Counted from the first letter of the stretch, positions 1-6,774 are shown. The stretch: 14,630 nt of DNA from Affinibrenneria salicis (GCF_008710095.1 NZ_VYKJ01000029.1:1-14630); one strand, 5' to 3'. A program made the numbers and translations. Notes: generated by a model not told the origin, from the letters alone.

Positions 1-235
1 GCGGAAAGGGTTGCTGCTACGACAATGCGGTAATGGAAAGCTTCTATCACACGCTGAAAACGGAGCTGATGCGGGGAAAGGCGTTTGTCAGCAGAGAACA
101 GGCGATGAACGCCATATTCGATTATATCGAGGTGTTTTACAATCGCCGTCGCAAACATTCGACGCTGGGTTATCAAACGCCAGTGGGTTACGAAATGGCG
201 GCATATTAGGTGGGAATAATTTCGGGGACAGATCA
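1..235 (+). mobile_element. IS3-family insertion sequence, right-end part
   Basis: The right end of an IS3-family element enters from the left edge of the window. It contains the 3' part of orfB (stop at 209) and finishes with GGACAGATCA at 226-235. The same ten bases recur at 1288-1297 as the outer end of a second IS piece in opposite orientation, which supports reading them as the terminal inverted repeat. The exact outer base is inferred, because the target duplication cannot be checked without the other end. Confidence 0.75.
3..209 (+). CDS. IS3-family transposase OrfB, C-terminal part (5' end outside window)
   Basis: This is the last 68 residues of an IS3-family OrfB transposase, a DDE enzyme that cuts and joins the IS ends. 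The reading frame is already open at the window edge. It shows the typical end of the rve core: CYDNAVMESFYHTLKTEL, in which the Glu of 'AVMES' fits the third acidic catalytic residue of the DDE triad. This is followed by the IS3 signature FYNRRRKHSTLGYQTP and a stop 26 bases before the presumed IS end. The first two catalytic Asp residues lie outside the window, so whether the whole gene is intact cannot be seen. Assignment to the IS3 family is secure; the specific IS name is not. Confidence 0.88.
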   Translation, partial: GKGCCYDNAVMESFYHTLKTELMRGKAFVSREQAMNAIFDYIEVFYNRRRKHSTLGYQTPVGYEMAAY

Positions 236-656
236 AAAAATCACACTGATCATTCTGGTGGTATGCGTAATTGGTCTTTTCTATGGCTTGCAATATCTCA
301 AGATGGAATTCGCTGACGGTGCTGATTACACGCAACAGGATAAGCGGGAATACGATTATTATACTCCGGAATTGCTAAAAAATATGCCTCGCGTTAGTAA
401 CGTCTACCGCTTCCATTACAGCAATGTGTCCGGCCCCAATCCCGCACTGGTTTATCAGGCGAGTTTTTACGGTACAACGGATATAAGAAAAATTGACACC
501 TACCTGGAAAAAAATGGATATAAAAAAACAGGAGTGTGCAATACAAACGGAGATTGCTGGATTGGAAAAGATCCCAATATAACAGTATTTGTGGGTATTG
601 AGGAAAACCCGGGCACCATTCGTGTCGAGATGGTAGATAAGGCGGGATACAATTGA
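210..656 (+). CDS. hypothetical membrane-anchored protein, 5' end supplied by the IS
   Basis: An open frame of 148 codons that I do not recognise. One hydrophobic segment at about residues 11-27 (ITLIILVVCVIGLFYGL) is followed by a polar domain of about 115 residues rich in Tyr, Asn and Asp, with two Cys near residues 109 and 115 (VCNTNGDC). This suggests a single-pass protein with a soluble C-terminal domain, probably facing the periplasm. The only available start is GTG at 210, directly after the transposase stop, so the first eight or nine codons lie within the IS end. The natural start was therefore probably removed by the insertion, and the native gene began with or just before the hydrophobic segment. 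No Shine-Dalgarno sequence of its own is visible; translation could be coupled to the transposase stop. Small anchored proteins of this kind occur as immunity proteins of toxin cassettes, but nothing here demonstrates that. Confidence 0.5.
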   Translation: MGIISGTDQKITLIILVVCVIGLFYGLQYLKMEFADGADYTQQDKREYDYYTPELLKNMPRVSNVYRFHYSNVSGPNPALVYQASFYGTTDIRKIDTYLEKNGYKKTGVCNTNGDCWIGKDPNITVFVGIEENPGTIRVEMVDKAGYN

Positions 657-790
657 CGAGATTTAGCAGGAAATAGCGAAAGACCCAACTAAGTAACCTT
701 CGCAAACCCGGCTGATGCGCTTAGGGATTCCCATAAATCAGCGCTAATAAACTAACACCATATTCTGGTAGATTCTGGCAAGGTGATTAA

Positions 791-811
791 GAACGGTGCT
801 CGACACCGTTC
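791..811. terminator. hairpin downstream of the hypothetical gene, possible terminator
   Basis: GAACGGTG (791-798) and CACCGTTC (804-811) form a perfect 8-bp stem with a 5-base loop. It lies 135 bases after the stop at 656 and is followed by GCTTTAAAA, a poor U-tract. It may end transcription of the gene to its left, but the tail is weak. Confidence 0.35.
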
Positions 812-819
812 GCTTTAAA

Positions 820-855
820 ATTAGCGGGGAGTGTCGCAGGACATTCTCCGCTAAT
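820..855. repeat. long imperfect hairpin, 16-base arms
   Basis: ATTAGCGGGGAGTGTC (820-835) pairs with GACATTCTCCGCTAAT (840-855) across a 4-base GCAG loop, with two non-complementary positions (both G facing T, so wobble pairs in RNA). It follows the hairpin at 791-811 by nine bases. Its role is unknown. The remainder of the gene-free stretch 657-945 holds nothing else that I can support: short open frames there lack homology and ribosome sites, and part of it may be decayed IS sequence. Confidence 0.5.
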
Positions 856-945
856 GTCAGATATGAGATAAGCCGCTACATTTCAGCCGGTTTTAAGCGC
901 CGCGCAACCAGCCTCTGGCGATATTCATTTCTGTCAGTATGGAAA

Positions 946-1235
946 TTAGCGGCTTTCCCGCGCCAGGAACGCCGCCGCTTTTTTCAGAATAAGTTTATCC
1001 TCTTCCGGTTCAGCGATTTTGGCTTTAAGACGGCGGATCTCCAGTTCCTGCTCGGAAAGCTGTGGCGTGTTGGAGAAAGCAGCCCCGCCTTATCCTGATA
1101 GAGTTTTTTCCAGTTGTAGAGCGTGTTCTCTTTGATATCAGGCTCCTGTGCCATACGGGCAACAGACTTGCCGCTTTCGGGCAGCAATGCAATGGCTCTG
1201 CGTCTGAACTCCGGAGTATATTGTTGTCTTGACAT
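946..1235 (-). pseudogene. IS3-family OrfA, frameshifted
   Basis: IS3-family OrfA is the small helix-turn-helix DNA-binding partner that is fused to OrfB by programmed frameshifting. The first part, from ATG 1235, reads RQQYTPEFRRRAIALL, then an HTH region (KSVARMAQEPDIKENTLYNW), and is convincing up to 'LYQDKAGLLS'. From about 1084 the frame is lost. In the next frame the expected leucine-zipper continuation appears (PQLSEQELEIRRLKAKIAE, then KKAAAFLARESR) and ends with a stop at 946. The total length, 3n+2, fits a one-base loss or two-base gain. A run of six A near 1000 is the usual kind of slip site. No convincing OrfB follows on the left, so the element is truncated as well as frameshifted. 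Confidence 0.85.
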
Positions 1236-1297
1236 AGTGACCTCGCTTTCGTTGATTGATTTGAAAACAAGGTGGGCGCTAAATCAAGGACAGATCA
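946..1297 (-). mobile_element. IS3-family insertion sequence, left-end remnant
   Basis: On the - strand this begins with TGATCTGTCC (1297-1288), identical to the end of the left-hand IS at 226-235, followed by a leader of about 52 bases and then orfA. It lies 25 bases beyond the stop of the mccF-like gene and reads the same way. The inner boundary is uncertain: recognisable IS coding sequence stops at 946. Confidence 0.7.
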
Positions 1298-1322
1298 TGT
1301 CGCGGTAACCCTGAACATATGA

Positions 1323-2360
1323 CTACAGTTGCTGAGTGATAGATCCAGTACCCTCAGTAAAGGTTACTGTCGCGTGAGCGCCATTAATAATAGAAATTTG
1401 TGGGGGAATATGACCGATATCAACATCGTACAGCACAGGAATTGAGAGATCCCCAAGAGAAGCCCTAAGAGCATCCAGATAATTATGTTTGGTATTATCA
1501 TCGACGTCTGGTGCTGCGCTTCTGCCTATAAGAATACCTTTCAAATTCCCAAACCAGCCCTGTAAGCGCAGGCTGAACAGCGCCCGCGTTAATTCACAGG
1601 GCGCCATTTCAACGTTCTCAAAATACAGGATTACGCCTTCTTCGGTGTATCGCTCCGTGAATAACCTAAGATTGCCGAACGGTGTGCCTGCTAATCTCGA
1701 AATGATCTCAAGGCATCCTCCAATAAGGCGGCCATGGAAGGATAGAGAAGACGTAACGCCATCGAGATGCTTCCATTCAGTATCGTGGGTCAAGTTGAAA
1801 CCTGCATCGCTTGCTGTGCCCCATTGATTTTCTTCAATCTGAAATGCTTTCGATGAGTATTGCTTAACCACGGCTCCCTTCTCTGCAGCTAAAATGTCCC
1901 ATACAGCTTTTGTTGTCAGATCCAACTCTTTAGCACCAAGATCCATCAGATTCGGCCCGTGCAATGTGGCCCAGCCAGAGAGTGTAACCAGTGGGAAATG
2001 GATAGTACTCAGGTCAGAAAAGCCAACAAACCATTTTGGTTCTGTTTTGCCTAACAGGCTGAAATCCATTAACTCAAGTAGCTCGATAGCCAGATCGCCT
2101 CCCCATGGAGGCATAACTGCTTTTACTTCTGGGTCAGTCAGATAGGACATTAATTCCTTTGCACGCGAAATTTTGCATGCGCTTTCATTCTTATGCTGAG
2201 AACGTAAGCATTCACCTTCCCGGACTCTGAAACCTTTCTTTTTGAGATTGCTGATGGCAAGTTCCAGTCGCGGGTGTAGATGTTGTGGTACGCCAGCTGA
2301 TGGGGCAGTAACCGCTATCAAGTCTCCTGGAACCAGCTTAGGGGGAAGGCGAGTATTCAT
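1323..2360 (-). CDS. mccF: S66-family LD-carboxypeptidase, MccF-like
   Basis: A serine peptidase of family S66. Members cleave amide bonds before a terminal residue. LdcA trims the tetrapeptide of murein in the cytoplasm, while MccF cleaves the amide between peptide and nucleotide in processed microcin C, giving immunity. At 345 residues it matches MccF (about 344) better than LdcA (about 304). The Ser-Glu-His triad is visible: Ser115 in the nucleophile elbow GFSD, a Glu in 'YFENVE' (248 or 251) and His317 in 'GHIPPQ'. The N-terminal P-x-L-x-x-G-D-x-I-x-V-x-x-P-S and PPWGGD (85-89) are typical of the family. There is no signal peptide, so it should be cytosolic. Start ATG 2360 is preceded by AAGGAT at a good distance. 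No microcin biosynthesis or transport genes are visible nearby, so it would be a stand-alone resistance gene. The symbol reflects family similarity only. Confidence 0.82.
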   Translation of the reverse strand: MNTRLPPKLVPGDLIAVTAPSAGVPQHLHPRLELAISNLKKKGFRVREGECLRSQHKNESACKISRAKELMSYLTDPEVKAVMPPWGGDLAIELLELMDFSLLGKTEPKWFVGFSDLSTIHFPLVTLSGWATLHGPNLMDLGAKELDLTTKAVWDILAAEKGAVVKQYSSKAFQIEENQWGTASDAGFNLTHDTEWKHLDGVTSSLSFHGRLIGGCLEIISRLAGTPFGNLRLFTERYTEEGVILYFENVEMAPCELTRALFSLRLQGWFGNLKGILIGRSAAPDVDDNTKHNYLDALRASLGDLSIPVLYDVDIGHIPPQISIINGAHATVTFTEGTGSITQQL

Positions 2361-2642
2361 ACTTAAATCCTTTTTTCGATTGTAAGTTCATAGTCCATAA
2401 ACAGATGGAGCTTGCAACCTTTAATGGCAGGTTTATCAACATCAAGGTATCGGTATATTGATGCTCCTAATGCACGCTACCGCCAGTACGCAAGTCGAGG
2501 GGGAGGCGCTCATTTCATTATCTCTGATCTCATGCTGTTATCCCGGCTGGACGGCGGCGTACAAAACTTGTTTTTGTGCGCCGGCGTCAGCAGAAAAGCC
2601 ATGCAGAGCTTGTTTTTGCGCGTCAGTTTATTGATGAAAATA
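2361..2642. other. intergenic stretch with a hairpin and a small repeat
   Basis: A gap of 282 bases between two genes on the - strand. It contains an imperfect hairpin (CGGCGTACAAAAC at 2555-2567 against GTTTTTGTGCGCCG at 2570-2583) and two copies of CTTGTTTTTG (2567-2576 and 2609-2618) 42 bases apart. Read on the - strand, an open frame of 30 codons (2602-2510) encodes the two copies as K-N-K-L-C and K-N-K-F-C. I see no ribosome site in front of it and do not call it a gene. The stretch must also hold the promoter of the mccF-like gene, which I cannot place with confidence. Confidence 0.4.
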
Positions 2643-3275
2643 TCAACGGAGTTGGTTAGTGCTCTCAATTAATTTGGAAGCGCGATATAATTTTGATAAC
2701 TTATTCAAACTTGGAACCAGGAGAAATGCCCCAACGGCCATGATGTAAATAGTAAGTCCAAATCTTGCCTTAAATGATAATGAATGGAATATAGTCCCTA
2801 TAAAGCTATCCTGAAGAGGGAGGTAAAGTATAGGAGAAGACAGCATTATTGCGCCGATGAAATATACGATAAAACTTATGAATGATATTATTTTTCTGTA
2901 TAGGATGTTATTGTGCTTTTTTCTTTTCCAGCTAAAACCGCTATGAACGACATTTATTTTTAGATAGTCGGAGCAAGTGTGGTATTCCTCAATTCCTTCA
3001 ACGGGATTTATCATGTTTAGCAATGCATACCTTTCGTCACGAGTTAATCCTTTTTCTCTTGTGATTGCTGCATATCCATACTCACTTGAGATTTTTTTTA
3101 GCTTTTCGTCATTTAACTGAGTAGAAAGTTCGTAAGTAAATTTACTGAGTTTCGAGTATCTTTCGAAAAGAATATCCGTTTTTATTACCCACCTCGACTT
3201 TAAACCTATTATTGTCAGAGTTAATGCCAGTATGGGGAGTATGATTTTGGAGAAAATATCAATAAGCTCAGTCAT
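2643..3275 (-). CDS. hypothetical inner-membrane protein, three predicted helices
   Basis: Not recognised. From ATG 3275 the product has 210 residues. The frame stays open to 3326, but ATG 3275 has AAGG at a good distance and the next 17 codons upstream look like leader sequence. One hydrophobic segment lies near the N-terminus (about residues 8-26, KIILPILALTLTIIGLK). A charged stretch of about 100 residues follows, then two more segments (about 130-155, IISFISFIVYFIGAIML; and about 173-195, FGLTIYIMAVGAFLLV). The layout of one helix, a cytoplasmic domain and then a pair of helices resembles small membrane effectors of phage-defence or superinfection-exclusion systems, but that is analogy only. 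The gene is visibly richer in A+T than its neighbours, which suggests separate acquisition. Confidence 0.65.
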   Translation of the reverse strand: MTELIDIFSKIILPILALTLTIIGLKSRWVIKTDILFERYSKLSKFTYELSTQLNDEKLKKISSEYGYAAITREKGLTRDERYALLNMINPVEGIEEYHTCSDYLKINVVHSGFSWKRKKHNNILYRKIISFISFIVYFIGAIMLSSPILYLPLQDSFIGTIFHSLSFKARFGLTIYIMAVGAFLLVPSLNKLSKLYRASKLIESTNQLR

Positions 3276-3337
3276 TTTGATACCTTGTCGATTATTGGTA
3301 AATGCGTCTTGATTATAATTAATCATACGTTTGATAA

Positions 3338-3505
3338 CATTGGATTATTCTCCAAAAAAGTTATTTTGAGACAAAGAAAAATGGAGAAACGTTCTTCCTG
3401 TCTCCCCTCGTAATTGAGCATGAGAAATTATCAAAAACCTATAAAGAGTTATCCGCTGACCTTCTCCGCCTGATACCGCACCCTGACAGCACCCTAAATC
3501 ACTAA
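3338..3505 (+). pseudogene. possible C-terminal fragment of a conjugative-element gene
   Basis: An open frame without a start codon ends at TAA 3503-3505. Its last 28 codons read EHEKLSKTYKEL and then SADLLRLIPHPDSTLNH, which looks like genuine protein. The stop is followed by AAGGAG and the start of the RAQPRD-type fragment, as expected for neighbouring genes in one operon. In SPI-7/PAPI-type integrative conjugative elements the RAQPRD gene is preceded by a membrane-protein gene of the conjugation cluster, but I cannot match this sequence to it. The left boundary, near the promoter region of the membrane-protein gene, is a junction of unknown origin. Confidence 0.35.
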
Positions 3506-3516
3506 GGAGTGCTCGT

Positions 3517-3696
3517 GTGCTTATCCCCGTTGTGACCAGTCGTGTCGGCGCCGGTTGTCTGCTGGGTCTAACACTACTGCCAGCCCTGGCATCTGAAAAG
3601 GACGAGCTGGCGTCTGCCGAGTGCATGCTGATTCAGATACAGTCGGCGCTGGAACGTGCCCCTTCTGTCAGGTTGAAAGCTGTACTGGTTGGTTAG
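3517..3696 (+). pseudogene. RAQPRD-family conjugative element protein, truncated
   Basis: Starts at GTG 3517 (or GTG 3515 in another frame), with AAGGAG at 3504-3509. The first 25 or so codons give a signal peptide (GCLLGLTLLPALA) and then SEKDELASAECMLIQIQSAL and ERA. This matches the N-terminus of the small exported RAQPRD-family proteins (about 100-120 residues) of SPI-7/PAPI-type integrative conjugative elements. After 'SALERA' the similarity stops, and TAG 3694-3696 ends the frame at 59 residues, well before the RAQPRD motif that names the family. The downstream open frame 3712-4206 is in the same phase, so the two are separated only by this stop. The identification is from memory of the family and fits the flanking fragment. 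Confidence 0.55.
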
Positions 3697-3711
3697 GTTC
3701 ATCTTACCAGT

Positions 3712-4206
3712 TTGACTCTCATGCATGCTCCGATAGGGGAATGGCAACCCGCTTCGCAGGTTCTGATACTGTTCAGAGCACAATATCCAGCGGTTTATTT
3801 GCCAGAAAGCGATCGTATCGAGTTACCGGGTTCTGATCCGGACAGCCTGACTGCGTTGCTCATCAGGGCAGCGGGGCACCCGACTCGACCTGGTCGCTTT
3901 GAGGTGACGAAGGATTTACCTGAAATGAATGAGTACCAGCCAGAGTCGTTCATCGCTGATGTGGGCCGCGCGTTTCTCTCTGCCCTGGCAGGATTACATC
4001 TTGCCGGCGAGCCGATGTGGAATGGCGAACTCGGTTCAGATCCGTGGTTACTGCTCAAATCCGTATCGGATGCGGGTAAAGCAGTGGGCTGGCTTGAAGC
4101 GCAACGGCAGGCATCCTGTGAGATTCAACTCTGGCAGCAATATGCTGGTCATCTGATGGCGGAACATTATGGTCATCGGTCACTTAAGGTGAACGGTATT
4201 TTTTAA
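3712..4206 (+). CDS. hypothetical protein, probable mobile-element origin
   Basis: An open frame of 164 codons from TTG 3712, or 161 from ATG 3721. Neither start has a clear Shine-Dalgarno sequence, and the frame continues upstream without a break to the TAG that ends the RAQPRD fragment, so the native start may have been lost. The protein is soluble, with no signal or membrane segment. Notable stretches are IRAAGHPTRPGRFEV, WNGELGSDPWLLLKSVSDAG and LWQQYAGHLMAEHYGHRSL. Codon use is even throughout and typical of G+C-rich enterobacterial accessory genes, and the C-terminus looks native, ending in a normal stop. I do not recognise the family. Position suggests a gene of the same conjugative element as the two fragments before it. 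Confidence 0.55.
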   Translation: MTLMHAPIGEWQPASQVLILFRAQYPAVYLPESDRIELPGSDPDSLTALLIRAAGHPTRPGRFEVTKDLPEMNEYQPESFIADVGRAFLSALAGLHLAGEPMWNGELGSDPWLLLKSVSDAGKAVGWLEAQRQASCEIQLWQQYAGHLMAEHYGHRSLKVNGIF

Positions 4207-4271
4207 TGGATATTTAGCTCGTCTTTTTCTGGTTTCTCAGGGATAACACTATATTACCGGCCTATTCCCTT

Positions 4272-5010
4272 TCAGCATGGCACAGCATCCATCCCGGGCA
4301 TCTGAAACTGTACGCGATGACGTGCGGCGACATCGAGCGCAAACACATTCGTGTACACCTCCGTGGAGATAATCGATTTGTGCCCCATCAGCGCCTGCAA
4401 AACTTTAAGCAAAATGCCGGCATACAGCATGTGCATCGCGTAGCTGTGCCGGAATGTGTGCGGGGTGAACGGACACCGAGAACATCACTCCGTCTGCCGC
4501 CGCGGTATCCACAGCCTCATTCAGCCAGGTACGAACCGTCCGATCGGTGATCTCCCAGATGCGCGCCTTCTCCGTTTTGCCGGTTCTCTTGTTACGGCGC
4601 TCCAGCGGAATTTTCAGCGTGGCCACCATCATCTGCAACTGGCTGACGTACTGGGTATCTGAAAGGGGAACCAGGCGGTGCGACTGACTGCCCGCGGGAG
4701 CGCGGCCTGCCGTTCTGGCAGCTTTCTCTGTTCGCTGCTTGAGCGTGGCCAGTTGAACAAACGGGCAGGGCGGCTCCAGGGAAAAATCCGCTCGCGTCAG
4801 TGCCAACGCTTCGTTGATCCGGGCGCCGGTGTTCCACAGCGTAGCCAGCAGCATTTTTCGGTGCAGATCCGGCACGTAGTGGGGCAGGACACCGACTTCT
4901 GGTGCCAGCAGATATTTCGCTAATTCATCCTGTACCATCGCCATCTGTCGCAGTGCAAGAGCTGCAGGGTAATCAATGGTTACCGAACGGTAAAGAGGGC
5001 ACCGGTGCAT
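4272..5010 (-). pseudogene. resD: ResD-type tyrosine recombinase, frameshifted
   Basis: Similar to ResD (D protein) of plasmid F, a tyrosine recombinase of about 268 residues that resolves plasmid multimers. From ATG 5010 the first part is well conserved (RSVTIDYPAALALRQMAMVQ, DELAKYLLAPEVGVLPHYVP, then LWNTGARINEALALTRADFS with the first catalytic Arg at 64). Near 4469-4476 one extra base shifts the frame, and the original frame ends at 4405 with a meaningless tail. In the next frame the catalytic half continues correctly: [14 protein letters not shown] (H-x-x-R), [20 protein letters not shown] (His and the nucleophile Tyr), stopping at 4272. The total length is 3n+1, consistent with a single insertion. 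The C-terminus after 'VQFQMPG' is also shortened. On F the gene follows ccdAB; here it follows an unrelated secreted-protein gene, and no ccd sequence is visible. Confidence 0.85.
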
Positions 5011-5042
5011 ACTGGGGCGGCAAATTCAGCATTACGTTCCTG

Positions 5043-5591
5043 TCACTCATTCTTATACCGTTCCTTATGGCAATACGCAGGCGGCTCACCCTGATTGCGG
5101 ACGATGAAAGACGGAAGAACGGTGATTTCAACATTCGCGTAAGGGGCAAATTTTTCAGTCCCATCAATGTGGGACCGGAATCCATCCAGAATAATCTTTT
5201 CCTCCTCTGGGCTGGCACCGACCTGTGACACAGCTATACTGTCTGTGTCGATCCGGGTATACTGCCCAGCCCTTTCGGTGCGCTCTGTCGCACGGAATGT
5301 CAGGGTCAGTTCTTTGCCGTTTTCGCCCTTTGGCAGCCACGTTACCACCGTATCAAAATCCGTGAGATTACCCCTGCGGGTGATCACCTTTCCTCTCGTG
5401 GTCTGGGTGGTAGGAAGACGCATCTTTCCGTCCCCTGGGAGATCGGAGCGGCAGACCATTACGCTGCCGGGTGGGTAGGCTTCGTTAAGACGAAGTATCT
5501 CCTGGTAGGTTGCTGCGTCGACGTCTGGTGTCGTGGCTGCCAGCAGAACCGCAAGACAGATCGCACAACCCGTCCTGTTCATTTTTTTCAT
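5043..5591 (-). CDS. secreted or periplasmic protein of unknown function
   Basis: A 182-residue product from ATG 5591, which has AAGGA ten bases upstream; ATG 5600 in the same frame would be too close to that site. A classical signal peptide is visible: MKKMNR, a hydrophobic core (CAICLAVLLAATT), and likely cleavage after VDA at about residue 26. The mature part of about 155 residues is polar, with two Cys (in 'VMVCRSDL' and 'PAYCHKE') that could form a disulfide. The segment TFRATERTERAGQYTRID suggests a beta-rich fold. No known domain is recognised. It lies 32 bases before the resD remnant on the same strand. Its reading frame is continuous with the truncated integrase upstream, so the full open frame runs 6611-5043. 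I read this as two genes joined by a deletion, because the signal peptide and ribosome site are intact. Confidence 0.7.
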   Translation of the reverse strand: MKKMNRTGCAICLAVLLAATTPDVDAATYQEILRLNEAYPPGSVMVCRSDLPGDGKMRLPTTQTTRGKVITRRGNLTDFDTVVTWLPKGENGKELTLTFRATERTERAGQYTRIDTDSIAVSQVGASPEEEKIILDGFRSHIDGTEKFAPYANVEITVLPSFIVRNQGEPPAYCHKERYKNE

Positions 5592-5600
5592 GGTTCTCAT

Positions 5601-6611
5601 TTCCTTTTCAGATGATGCCGGTTCCAAAATCCGTCCACCACTACTGTTCGGCATCAGCATCGATATACGCGGATCGTGGCCGCCGGGAAACAGCAATTCC
5701 CGGTTACCGGACAGCAGCTTTATCTGCTTCAGTACTGTTACCGCTTGCGTTGACAGCGGCACCAGATGCGGTGTTTTCATTTTTGCGCCACGCTCCGAAT
5801 AGCGCACGCACGGAATGGGTTCACGTTGTGCGGGGATAGTCCACATTGCGCCATCCAGATCGATTTCCGTCCAGCGGGCAACGCGTAGCTCGCTGGAGCG
5901 AATAAAGATTATCAGGTTCAGTTGCACCGCCAGTCGGGTTAATAATCTGCCGGAATAGCCTTCGATCCGTTCCAGCATCTCCGGCAGTTTTCCCAGCGGC
6001 AGGGAGGGGTAGTGGTTTTTTGGCGGCGGCGCAATGGCTCCGGCCAGATCGTTGGCAGGGTTGCTGGCGATGAGTCCCTCCTGTACCGCATAGCGCATGA
6101 TCGCCGTGGTGCACTGCTGTATCCGCGCGGCGGTTTCCTGATTGCCTTTTCTTTCCGCCACTCGCCGCGGGATCAGCAGATCGGCCGTTTTCAGGTCGGT
6201 AATGGGGAATTTACCGCTCGGCGGAAAGACGTGCAGTTCCAGCGAGCGCAGGGCTTTGGCGGCATGGGTTTCAGTCCAGCGGATATTACTCGCTACCCAC
6301 TTGCGGGCGAGCTCTTCAAAGGTATTGCCGCTTTTGCGCGAATGTTTCTCCTGCTGCTTTTTTACGCCGGGATCGTCGCCCGCGTTGAGTACCGGGCGGG
6401 CTTCCTCGCGTAGCTTACGGGTATTTGCCAGCGTGACGCTGAGGTAAGCGCCAAATTCCAGCTTCTTCTCCTTGCCGCCGAAGCGATACTGAAGATGCCA
6501 AAGCCTGGAACCGTTAGGTTTTATCAGCAGGTATAAGCCCTGCGCGTCGCTGAGTTTGTCAGGTTTATCGAGCGGCCTGGCGTTGCGGATGGCGGTATCA
6601 GCCAGAGGCAT
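5601..6611 (-). pseudogene. P4-type tyrosine integrase, catalytic C-terminus missing
   Basis: An integrase of the P4/IntS type, which inserts islands at the 3' ends of tRNA genes. The N-terminal arm-binding domain (DUF4102) is complete: LADTAIRNARPLDKPDKLSD, then GLYLLIKPNGSRLWHLQYRF. The core-binding domain follows, and the catalytic domain begins with Arg238 in 'FIRSSELRVARW' and Lys279 in 'KMKTPHLVPLS'. After 'LLFPGGHDPR' (about residue 315) the family sequence stops. The H-x-x-R box, second His and nucleophile Tyr, normally some 80-100 residues further on, are absent, so the protein cannot recombine DNA. The frame continues through about 25 foreign codons into the secreted-protein gene; the end coordinate given is only the border with that gene's start region. 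The attachment core lies 164 bases upstream of the start, a normal place for this family. Confidence 0.85.
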
Positions 6612-6683
6612 GGTGGGGGTTCCATCGTTTATCGAACCGGCAGGCCCCCAATTAAGCCCCCAAAAACTACGGATGTCAAAAAA

Positions 6684-6710
6684 TCTGGTAGTACCTATTG
6701 GTACTCCAGA
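6684..6710. promoter_or_regulatory. inverted repeat upstream of the P4-type integrase
   Basis: TCTGGTAGTACC (6684-6695) and GGTACTCCAGA (6700-6710) are complementary except for one extra T, separated by TATT. It lies between the integrase start (6611) and the attachment core (6775), where integrase arm sites, an excisionase site or the integrase operator would be expected. The specific role is inference. Confidence 0.45.
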
Positions 6711-6774
6711 TTCTTATCAACTTACTGATTTTTCAACGTTCCCGGACACATAAGGACATCCTGAAACTAAATTG

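Noticed and set aside
241..261. Third copy of the repeat before mod (TCACACTGAT at 241-250, as at 8642-8651)
   Set aside because: Only ten bases match and the rest diverges; it lies within coding sequence, so chance is sufficient.
394..705. Open frame of 103 codons antisense to the hypothetical gene at 210-656
   Set aside because: Low-complexity translation and no ribosome site; the + strand frame has a credible membrane-protein layout.
2412..2672. Open frame of 86 codons on the + strand before the membrane-protein gene
   Set aside because: No ribosome site, composition unlike protein, and it overlaps the 3' end of a better-supported gene on the other strand.
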